Origin: JAYOEY01 sp038120295
Lineage (GTDB): Bacteria; Pseudomonadota; Alphaproteobacteria; MPNO01; UBA2964
Length of the DNA stretch: 64,000 nt
Reading direction: 5' to 3'
NCBI GenBank assembly: GCA_038120295.1
Contig: JAYOLL010000008.1
Coordinates: forward strand, 1 to 64,000
This document shows positions 25,156-32,747 of this stretch, piece by piece; position 1 is the stretch's first letter; each line of letters opens with the position of its first letter. The notes under the pieces were generated by a model, which did no database searches, was not told where the DNA came from, and saw only the letters and a program-made list of their open reading frames with translations. The position numbers were made by a program, and so were the translations under genes.

Positions 25156-25671
25156 ATGAGCGTCTTTTACGCCGTGATGCTGCTGGTGATTGCCGAGAGG
25201 CTGTCCGAGCTTTTCATTGCCCGCCGCAATACACGGAGACTGCTTGAAAAAGGCGGCATCGAATACGGCGCCGGTCATTATCCGGCAATCGTCCTCCTTC
25301 ATGCGGGCTGGCTCGTCGCGCTGCTGGTTCTGGTTCCGCACGGCCGTCCGCCCAACTGGTGGTTTCTGGGACCATTTCTGGCGATCCAGCCGCTACGGTA
25401 CTGGATCATCGCAACTCTCGGAGAACGCTGGACGACACGCGTCATTGTCCTGCCGGGTGTCGCCCCCGTGCAGACCGGCCCTTACCGCTTTATCCGCCAT
25501 CCGAATTACTGCATCGTCGCGCTGGAAATCCTGCTTTTGCCCCTGGCCTTCGATGCCTGGCTGGTGGGCCTGGTCTTTACCATCGCCAATGCAGCCGTCC
25601 TGAAGCACAGGATTTCCGTCGAAGAAATGGCGATTATGGGAGCTGGATCACAAAATCGGGAACAATCCTGA
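25156..25671 (+). CDS. isoprenylcysteine carboxyl methyltransferase family protein (SrsB/BpsB-like)
   Basis: A 171-residue integral membrane protein with four or five hydrophobic segments and the ICMT signature GPYRFIRHPNYCIVALEILLLPLAFDAW, where R-H-P-N-Y is the SAM-binding core. It starts 7 bases after the polyketide synthase stop, so it is almost certainly expressed with it. By analogy with SrsB/BpsB it would methylate the hydroxyl of the polyketide ring at the membrane. The C-terminus is short and ends in SQNREQS. Confidence 0.88.
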   Translation: MSVFYAVMLLVIAERLSELFIARRNTRRLLEKGGIEYGAGHYPAIVLLHAGWLVALLVLVPHGRPPNWWFLGPFLAIQPLRYWIIATLGERWTTRVIVLPGVAPVQTGPYRFIRHPNYCIVALEILLLPLAFDAWLVGLVFTIANAAVLKHRISVEEMAIMGAGSQNREQS

Positions 25672-25761
25672 TTGGAATTCGTTCTTTCGGATACATAAAT
25701 TGCACCTGTCGCATTCGCTTCCCGCCCCGGAGCGATCGGGGACCAGACTCAGGAGATACTG

Positions 25762-26229
25762 ATGAAGAAACTGTCGAGCATACTCGCCGTCGCCATGACG
25801 GCACTCAGTCTTACAACCACACCAGCGATGGCAATGGGCAGCGACCCGGCGGAAAAAGCCGAGGAGAACTACCAGGACGCCGTTCGCGCGGTGAAGAACG
25901 AGAACTATGACGACGCCATCGACAAGCTGAAGGAAGTCCTCGACCACGACAGCCGCAACGCGGACGCGCTCAACTATATGGGATACAGCTATCGCAAGCT
26001 CGGCAAGTACGAGCAGGCGTTCAGCTTCTATACGCGGGCGCTCAAGCTCGACCCCGACCATAAGGGCGCCAACGAATATATCGGCGAGGCCTATCTCGAA
26101 CGGAACATGCCCGAAAAGGCCAAAATCCATCTCGACCGCCTTGCGAAGATCTGCAGTTCCTCCTGCGAGGAGTACGCAGCACTGAAGAAGGCGTGGGATA
26201 CCTGGCAGGCAAAGCAAAAACGCAGCTGA
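25762..26229 (+). CDS. secreted TPR protein
   Basis: 155 residues. A Sec signal peptide (about 1-24, ending PAMA) is followed by three tetratricopeptide repeats (residues about 29-130) of the pattern A-x2-NY-x4-A-x2-KL, ALNYMGYSYRKLGKYEQAF, and KGANEYIGEAYLERNMPEKA. A C-terminal pair of cysteines (CSSSCEEY) may form a disulfide. It is periplasmic and likely a protein-protein scaffold; no partner is indicated. The start is preceded by aggag. Confidence 0.85.
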   Translation: MKKLSSILAVAMTALSLTTTPAMAMGSDPAEKAEENYQDAVRAVKNENYDDAIDKLKEVLDHDSRNADALNYMGYSYRKLGKYEQAFSFYTRALKLDPDHKGANEYIGEAYLERNMPEKAKIHLDRLAKICSSSCEEYAALKKAWDTWQAKQKRS

Positions 26230-26253
26230 TCCCCTGCATTCAGATCTTCTTTT

Positions 26254-26284
26254 TGGGCCGGCGTTTGTATCGAACGCCGGCCCA
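26254..26284. other. strong 12-bp stem-loop after the TPR gene
   Basis: tgggccggcgtt (26254-26265) pairs perfectly with aacgccggccca (26273-26284) around a 7-base loop. No T tract follows on the plus strand (attgca), so it is either a Rho-assisted or weak terminator of the TPR transcript or a 3' stabilising hairpin. Confidence 0.55.
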
Positions 26285-26338
26285 ATTGCATCTGCATCGC
26301 CCGATCCCCTACTCTGACGGGCGAAAGGAGACCGCGCC

Positions 26339-28024
26339 GTGATCCGCCGCATCCGCCTGATTACCGGACTGATCCTGTTCGTCTACGTGACGAGCCATCT
26401 GCTCAACCACATGCTTGGGCTGATTTCTTACAACGCCATGGAAATCGGGCGTGTCTGGTTCCTCGCCCTGTGGCGAAACCCGGTGGGGTCGATCGCGCTG
26501 TATGGTGCGCTCGCCATCCATTTTCTCCTGGCGCTGTGGGCGATATACGAACGCCGCCATCTTCGGTTTACGTTCGCGGAGGCTGTCCAGCTAAGTTTCG
26601 GGATCGCTATCCCAATGCTTCTTGTCGGCCATGTCGTCGGAACCCGCGGCGCGCATCAGATGGCCGGCACAAACGATCTGTATGCGTACGTTCTCCTCGC
26701 CCATTTCAAATTTGCGACGGAGTATTTCTATTATCAGACAGCGGGTCTATTCGCAGCGTGGGTGCACGGATGCATCGGCGTATATTACTGGCTGAGGCTC
26801 AAGCCCTGGTTTCACGAAGCAAGCCAGTACCTGTTCGCGCTGGCCCTGATACTCCCCGTTCTTGCCCTGGTCGGGTATACCGCCGGCGGTCGCGAAGTTC
26901 TGGCCCTTTACGAGAATCCGGAATGGCGCAAGGTCATAGCCACCTCCATTGGATATCCGGACAGGAAGACCGTCGAGTTCCTGCTGTCGCTCTCTCCGAT
27001 TATCCGCTGGTCGGTGTTGGGAGCGGTCGCCGCGGCGCTTATCGCGCGCGGACTGCGCGCCCTTGTCGCACGACAACGCGGCATTCTGGAGGTTACCTAT
27101 CCCGACGGGCGCGTCGTCCGCATTCCCCCCGGCACCAGCCTTCTTGACGCCAGTCTGGTCAACGGCATCCCCCACGCCTCGGTGTGCGGCGGGCGTGGCC
27201 GCTGCTCGACCTGCCGGGTGCGGATCACCGAAGGGATGGACGCCCTGCCCGAGCCGAGCGCCGAGGAGACGCGCGTGCTCGACCGCATCGGGTCGCCGCC
27301 GATGATTCGACTCGCCTGTCAGACGCGGCCTACCGCCCCTGTAACGATGATCCCGCTGCTACCGCCCAACAGCTCTCCACGCGACGCTTCGCCTCGCCCC
27401 GCCTACCATATGGGTGAAGAGCGCGAGATCGCGATCCTGTTCGCCGACCTCCGCGATTTTACCGGCTTTTCGGAGCGGAAACTGCCCTACGACGTGGTCT
27501 TCGTACTCAACCGATACTTTGCCAATATGGGCAGCGCAGTCGCAGCAGCAGGCGGATATCTCGACAAATTTATCGGCGACGGAGTCATGGCTCTGTTCGG
27601 AGTCGACGGCGACGCAGTGAAAGGTGCGCGCCAGGCGCTTGAGGCGGCCCGGCAGATGTCGATTCAACTCGACGACCTGAACCGCACCCTTGAAGCCGAT
27701 CTTGAGGAGCCGCTTCGGATCGGCATCGGCATCCATATGGGGCCTGCGATTATCGGCGAGATGGGTTATGGAGACGCCACATCGCTGACCGCCGTCGGCG
27801 ATGCCGTGAACACCGCAAGCCGACTGGAAGCGCTCACCAAGGAACATCGGGCTCAACTGGTCGTTTCCGATGCGGTCGCGAACAGGGCCGGCGTGGACCT
27901 GAGTCGATTTCCGAGTCATCAACTCGACGTGCGGGGACGCAGCGAAGCCATCTCCGCGCATATTGTCGTCAATGCACAGGACCTGCCGAAAGACAGGGAA
28001 GAACAAGCGGAAACCCAACAATGA
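26339..28024 (+). CDS. membrane adenylate/guanylate cyclase with haem-type anchor and [2Fe-2S] domain
   Basis: 561 residues. Residues 1-240 form about six transmembrane helices with regularly placed histidines (H20, H24, H61, H98, H143), recalling the dihaem cytochrome b anchor of succinate dehydrogenase. Residues 248-340 are a plant-type ferredoxin domain with C283-x5-C289-x2-C292 and C327. Residues 360-550 are a class III nucleotide cyclase with metal aspartates D370 (FADLRDFTGF) and D414 (IGDGVMALF) and VGDAVNTASRLE. It probably couples membrane or quinone redox state to cAMP synthesis. The start is GTG at 26339, eight bases after ggag. It overlaps the MaoC gene (ATGA). Confidence 0.88.
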   Translation: MIRRIRLITGLILFVYVTSHLLNHMLGLISYNAMEIGRVWFLALWRNPVGSIALYGALAIHFLLALWAIYERRHLRFTFAEAVQLSFGIAIPMLLVGHVVGTRGAHQMAGTNDLYAYVLLAHFKFATEYFYYQTAGLFAAWVHGCIGVYYWLRLKPWFHEASQYLFALALILPVLALVGYTAGGREVLALYENPEWRKVIATSIGYPDRKTVEFLLSLSPIIRWSVLGAVAAALIARGLRALVARQRGILEVTYPDGRVVRIPPGTSLLDASLVNGIPHASVCGGRGRCSTCRVRITEGMDALPEPSAEETRVLDRIGSPPMIRLACQTRPTAPVTMIPLLPPNSSPRDASPRPAYHMGEEREIAILFADLRDFTGFSERKLPYDVVFVLNRYFANMGSAVAAAGGYLDKFIGDGVMALFGVDGDAVKGARQALEAARQMSIQLDDLNRTLEADLEEPLRIGIGIHMGPAIIGEMGYGDATSLTAVGDAVNTASRLEALTKEHRAQLVVSDAVANRAGVDLSRFPSHQLDVRGRSEAISAHIVVNAQDLPKDREEQAETQQ

Positions 28025-28476
28025 AATACACCGATCTCTATTTCGAGGATTTCACCGTCGGCACGGCGTTCGAGACCGATGCCTGTACCGTCTCCGCCGC
28101 CGATATCATCCGGTTCGGCAAGGAATTCGCGCCCCTGCCCTATCACACCGATCCGGTCGCGGCGAAGGACTACATGTTCGGCGATCTGGTGGCGGCAGGG
28201 TTCCACACCTGCTCGATCAGCTTCGGGCTCTTCATCGAATCCGGCGTGTTCTCCGCCTGCGCGATGGGCTCGCCCGGCGTCGACCGGCTGCGCTGGAAAA
28301 AAGTCGTCAAAGCGGGCGACACGCTAAGAGTGACGGCAACCGTGCTCGAAGCCTCTCCGGCTCGGGACGCCAAGGGGCGTAACCTGATCAAGCTGCAATT
28401 CGTCACCACCAACCAGGACGGCGATGAGGTGCTGGAGATGCACACGCTGCATTTCGTTTCAGCGCGACCGGCTTAA
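28021..28476 (+). CDS. MaoC family dehydratase
   Basis: A 151-residue single hot-dog domain of the R-specific enoyl-CoA hydratase (MaoC) group. The hydratase motif is recognisable: DIIRFGKEFAPLPYHTDPVAAKDYMFGDLVAAGFH, with the aspartate and histidine of the active site. It would hydrate a trans-2-enoyl-CoA or act in a catabolic pathway. ATGA overlap with the cyclase gene makes it translationally coupled, an unexpected pairing given the cyclase's signalling role. Confidence 0.87.
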   Translation: MKYTDLYFEDFTVGTAFETDACTVSAADIIRFGKEFAPLPYHTDPVAAKDYMFGDLVAAGFHTCSISFGLFIESGVFSACAMGSPGVDRLRWKKVVKAGDTLRVTATVLEASPARDAKGRNLIKLQFVTTNQDGDEVLEMHTLHFVSARPA

Positions 28477-28560
28477 AGCCACCGCCTCCTCCTTCCCCGG
28501 CATCGTGCTTCACGCCATAATGCGGCGACATTCCATTCCGGGCCGAGGGAGACCCCCAAC

Positions 28561-30279
28561 ATGACCATCGCGACCATCAAGGACGGCACAGTCGCCGACG
28601 CCTATCTGCAGCTGCTTGCCGACCGCGGCATCGATTATTTCTTCGGCAATGCCGGTACCGATTTCGCGCCTCTGATCGAATCCTTCGCCAAGGCGCAGGC
28701 GCTGGGAACGCCGTGCCCCAAGGCCATACTCGTGCCGCACGAGAACCTCGCCATCCACATGGCGATGGGGTACGCGGTGGTCACCGGCAGGCCGCAGGTC
28801 GTCATGGTCCATGTCAATGTCGGCACCGCCAATGCGCTCAACGGTCTGATCAATGCGAAGCGCGGCAGAATCCCCGTGATCTTTTCCTCCGGCCGCACTC
28901 CCTGGACCGAGTTCGGCGACAAGCATGGCAGGCGCACGCGCGAGGTCCACTGGCCGCAGGAAATGTTCGATCAGGCCTCGCTGACGCGCGAAATGGTCAA
29001 GTGGGATTATGAGCTCAAGGACAAGGCGGTGCTCGAAACCGTCGTCGACCGCGCCCTCAACATGGCGATGAGCGAACCCAAAGGCCCCATCTACCTCACC
29101 CTGCCGCGCGAGCCGCTGGCGGAAACCTTTGACGAGTTTTCTTTCTACTCGCCGTCGCGCCGGGCGACGCCGACCGCTGCCTGGCCCGACCCGGACGCGA
29201 TTGATCGGGTCGCCGACATTCTGGCGAAGGCGGAGAACCCTCTGATTATTACCCAGGACTCGGGTTCAGACCCGGCTACGGTCGCCCCGCTGGCGGCACT
29301 CGCGGAACGGTTCGCCATTCCGGTAGTGCAACGCAAAAACCGCTTCCTGTGCCTGCCGAGCAACCACCCGATGCATCTGGGCTACGATTCCGATCCGTTC
29401 CTCGATGAGGCCGATGTTATTGTCGTCGCCTCCTGCGATGTGCCCTGGATCCCGTCCGTCAAGGCGCCGAAGCAGGACTGCACTATCATCCAGATGGGCC
29501 CGGACCCGATTTTCGGGGATTATCCGGTGCGCGGGTACGAATGCGACATCGGTGTCACAGGCGCGATGGCGCCCTGCTTTCGTCTGCTGGACGAGGCGCT
29601 GTCGGAACGCGAAGCGGGTGCGGCCACGCGGATCGATTCACGCCGCAAGGCGCTGACAGAGCGGCGCGCTGCGCAGAAGGAAGCCGCAAGGGCCGCGTTC
29701 GAGAAATCACGGACCCAGCGCCCGCTGGGCCCGGCCTATATCGCCGGCTGCCTCAACGAAGCCAAACCCGACAATTCGATTTTCGTGACCGAAAGCGCCT
29801 TCGCCATGGGACAGGTCGAGTTCAACGAACCGGGCAGCTTCTTCTCCGGCGGCGCGGGCGGCGGACTCGGCTACGGTCTCGGCATGGCGCTCGGCGCAAA
29901 GCTGGCGGAGCCGGAAAAGCTGGTGATCTGCACGCAGGGCGACGGCGCCTACATGTACGGCAACCCGGTCCCCGCGCATTACACGTCGAAGGCCGAAAAC
30001 CTGCCGATGCTGACGATCATCATGAACAACGAGCAGTGGGGTGCGGTGAAGCGCAACACCCGGGCGATGTACCCCGAAGGCTATGCGGCAAAGAGCAACG
30101 CCGAACCGCTGACTTTCTTTGAGCCCGGCGGCGTAAAATTCGAAATGGCGTCGGAAATGGCCGGCGGCTATGGCGAAATGGTCGACGACCCGGACGAACT
30201 GCCCAAGGCGCTCGACCGCGCCATCGACCAGGTTATGGGCCAGAACCGTCAGGCGATACTGAACGTGAAGTGCGTTTAA
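28561..30279 (+). CDS. thiamine-pyrophosphate-dependent enzyme (acetolactate synthase/decarboxylase family)
   Basis: 572 residues with the three-domain ThDP enzyme layout. The N-terminal Pyr domain carries the activating glutamate (VPHENLAIHMAMGYA), the central domain reads NPLIITQDSG, and the C-terminal PP domain has GDGAYMYGNP followed by MNN as the metal/diphosphate motif. It is closest in style to the acetolactate synthase/benzoylformate decarboxylase group, but the substrate is unassigned. gagggagac precedes the start. It follows MaoC by 84 bases and converges with the MepK-like gene. Confidence 0.88.
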   Translation: MTIATIKDGTVADAYLQLLADRGIDYFFGNAGTDFAPLIESFAKAQALGTPCPKAILVPHENLAIHMAMGYAVVTGRPQVVMVHVNVGTANALNGLINAKRGRIPVIFSSGRTPWTEFGDKHGRRTREVHWPQEMFDQASLTREMVKWDYELKDKAVLETVVDRALNMAMSEPKGPIYLTLPREPLAETFDEFSFYSPSRRATPTAAWPDPDAIDRVADILAKAENPLIITQDSGSDPATVAPLAALAERFAIPVVQRKNRFLCLPSNHPMHLGYDSDPFLDEADVIVVASCDVPWIPSVKAPKQDCTIIQMGPDPIFGDYPVRGYECDIGVTGAMAPCFRLLDEALSEREAGAATRIDSRRKALTERRAAQKEAARAAFEKSRTQRPLGPAYIAGCLNEAKPDNSIFVTESAFAMGQVEFNEPGSFFSGGAGGGLGYGLGMALGAKLAEPEKLVICTQGDGAYMYGNPVPAHYTSKAENLPMLTIIMNNEQWGAVKRNTRAMYPEGYAAKSNAEPLTFFEPGGVKFEMASEMAGGYGEMVDDPDELPKALDRAIDQVMGQNRQAILNVKCV

Positions 30280-30283
30280 CGGG

Positions 30284-30826
30284 CTATCCCTGCCGCCAAT
30301 AGCGTACGCGCCCCGTATCGACATGAACGAAATTGGAGCGCCGGTACTTGCCGACGCCGCCGGCCTGTAGCGACCGCGCCGCCCTGTAGACCGCGTCGAG
30401 CGACCGGCCCGGCACGCGGAGGTCGATCGCCATGCCCCACTGATGGAAGCTGTTGCGAGCCACGCCGCCGCTGCGGTTCGCCAGTATCGCGTTAGTACGG
30501 GGAGAACGATAGCCGGAAATGACGTGGAACGGCTGGTTCGTTTCCAGCACACCGGCCAGCCGGTGCAGCGCGTCGAACAAGGTACGGTCTGTTTCGTATA
30601 TTTCGCCGGTGCGGTGATCGCGGAGGAGTCGGTCGAAAGCGGCCAGGGCATCAGCCTGAAACGTATCGCCTATGCGGTACTCCGCGTCCGCCCGTTCGCC
30701 AGTATGAAGATTCAGAAATCGTAGCCGCTTCGGTTGCGACGCGATGGCAGTTCCCGACATCAGCAACGTCGACCCCGCGATGGTCGATCCGATCAGAAAA
30801 CTACGGCGCGTCTGACCGTTATTCAT
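30284..30826 (-). CDS. DUF882/YcbK family (MepK-like) murein endopeptidase
   Basis: 180 residues with a twin-arginine signal (TRRSFLIGSTIAGSTLLMSGTAIAS). The rest is the peptidase M15-like DUF882 domain: VISGYRSPRTNAILANRS, SFHQWGMAIDLRVPG (zinc His and Asp), and FVHVDTGRVRYW (third zinc ligand). E. coli MepK cleaves peptidoglycan cross-links during growth. Export by Tat rather than Sec is common in this family. The gene converges with the ThDP enzyme with 4 bases between stops. Confidence 0.9.
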   Translation of the reverse strand: MNNGQTRRSFLIGSTIAGSTLLMSGTAIASQPKRLRFLNLHTGERADAEYRIGDTFQADALAAFDRLLRDHRTGEIYETDRTLFDALHRLAGVLETNQPFHVISGYRSPRTNAILANRSGGVARNSFHQWGMAIDLRVPGRSLDAVYRAARSLQAGGVGKYRRSNFVHVDTGRVRYWRQG

Positions 30827-30930
30827 GGCATTCCGGTCCGCTTCACATTGACGAGAGGTAGAAGGATTAAACCATCAACGAATCGGAACATCCCTAAAAT
30901 ATTCCCGATATCAACCCGGGAGGGAAACCC

Positions 30931-31335
30931 ATGATGACTGGACTCACCACCGAACTGGAAATGCTGGTCTGGACCACGGGCGCCGCACTCCTGATGTGGA
31001 TACCTTACATTCTGGCCCACATCCTGAAAGTCGGCATGATGGAAGCGCTGACGTACCGCGGCGACGCAACGCCCCTGCCCGACTGGGCGTCCCGTGCGAA
31101 GAAGGCGCATTCCAACACCATCGAGAATCTCGTCCCCTTCGCCGTGCTGATGGTTGTCGCGTCGCTGATGAAGATTTCCAACGATGCAACGGTTGCCGCC
31201 GCCGTGACCTTCTTCTGGGCGCGCATGGCGCATTACGTGGTCTATATCGCCGGCATCCCGTTCGGCCGGACACTGGCCTTCGCCGTAAGCTGGCTGGCCA
31301 TGCTGTGTCTGGCGGGGCAGATCCTGACGGCCTGA
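30931..31335 (+). CDS. MAPEG family membrane protein
   Basis: 134 residues with four hydrophobic segments, matching the MAPEG fold (microsomal glutathione transferase-like). The family signature is the polar block RAKKAHSNTIENLVPFAVLMVVA, and FFWARMAHYVVYIAGIPFGRTLAF lies in the last helices. The bacterial roles of such proteins are mostly unknown. gggagggaaaccc precedes the double ATG. Confidence 0.88.
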   Translation: MMTGLTTELEMLVWTTGAALLMWIPYILAHILKVGMMEALTYRGDATPLPDWASRAKKAHSNTIENLVPFAVLMVVASLMKISNDATVAAAVTFFWARMAHYVVYIAGIPFGRTLAFAVSWLAMLCLAGQILTA

Positions 31336-31339
31336 TCGC

Positions 31340-32713
31340 TCAGGCGCCAGCCGGAGTCCAGCTTATGTCGTAATGTTCGGGGAACGGTCCGTCTCGGTCA
31401 GGGAACATGTCCTTCCGGTAACTGATCCGGTCGTCGCTCCGCAAATCGTCGACCAGCACGGCCTGACGAACCATCTCGGGAATCATTTCCATGCCGACAT
31501 ACTTCCCGAGGCATTCGTGCTGCCCGAAACCGAACGCAAAATTATGGTCGAATGTCCGGTCCGGATCGAATTCGTCGGGACGATCATAGGCATAGGGGTC
31601 GAACATCGCCGACAGAATCAGAAGCCGGACAATCGTCCCGGATTTGATTTTCGTTTCGTGCCCGGTGCCCTTTGCGATCGTGTAATCGGCCGCCGAAATC
31701 CGGAAAATGTCGGGGCGGATCGGCACAAATCGCAACGCCTCCCAGACCATCGCATCGAACGCAGCGACATCGCTGCCGCGCGCCTTGTCCTTGACCTGTT
31801 TCAGAAGATCCGGCCGGTCCAGAAAAAACTGCACGATCTGGGCAACCGCCTGCGATGTCGTTTCGACAGCGCCGATCAGCAGCCCGCCTGCGTTCAGGCC
31901 AACACGGGTAATCGGAAAGTCCGCGCTTTTCGCGAATTTTGAGCGAACCATCCGCGTCACCATGTCTTCGTGCCGTTCGGGCTCCGACATCCCGATCAGG
32001 CGGTATATCAGTTTCTGAACAGGGCTCAGCACCATATAGAACAGGTCCATGGTCTTCACACGAAGCACCCGTCGGACGATCAGCGAAGCGATATAGGCGA
32101 CGAGTTCCTCGGATGCCTTGTCGTGCATTTCGACGATTTTGCTGTGTTCCTGATCGGTGAGCATGTCGAACGGCTGATTGTTAAAGGCGTCTTACTGATT
32201 CCAGTAAGACCACTCGATCAGTTTCTCGCGATCGATCCCGTTCAGCCCGAAATAATCCTGGACCAGATACACGGGCACCATGCGACAGTAATCGTTGACG
32301 AACTCGATACGACCGCCGGCCTCTTCAAGAAGCCGTGCGGCGGTTTCGCCAACCATTTTGCGAACACGAGGCAGGTCTTTCCGGTTCAACAACCCCTGTA
32401 TGAGCGACTTTTCGCGGTAGTGAAGCGCATCGTCGTCATGCGCCATCAGATACCCGTCATCCGGGCCTGTGACTCCCATCTTCGGCTTGTACAGGTCGAC
32501 TGTGAAAATTTTCGGCATCTGCAGCATGTCGCGAACGTCTGTAAAATTCGCGACGAGCGTGCATTCCGGCGTCTCGAGGACAGGCTGTTCCTTTCGAAGC
32601 TGTTTAAAGAATGGCAGGGGTTCATCCCGGATCCATTTCTGAACCAGCGGATAGCGGTCCTTTTCGTCCGCCCTGTCGAATTCCTCCAGATAGTCGCGCC
32701 CGGTATCAGCCAT
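31340..32713 (-). pseudogene. cytochrome P450 interrupted by one in-frame TAA
   Basis: Two open frames in the same register encode a complete bacterial P450 of about 457 codons. The first 173 codons (from ATG 32713 with gggaga upstream) end WSYWNQ, then TAA at 32192-32194, and the frame continues DAFNNQPFDM to the end. The downstream part has the I-helix (GAVETTSQ), the ExxR motif in WEALR, and the haem loop FGFGQHECLG with the cysteine ligand. Nothing else is damaged. It is either a recent nonsense mutation, an assembly error or a readthrough site. Separate expression of the halves would be inactive. It lies 34 bases downstream of the dihaem cytochrome on the same strand. Confidence 0.88.
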
Positions 32714-32747
32714 TCGAGTTCTCCCTGTTGAACGCGCCGCAAGCGCC

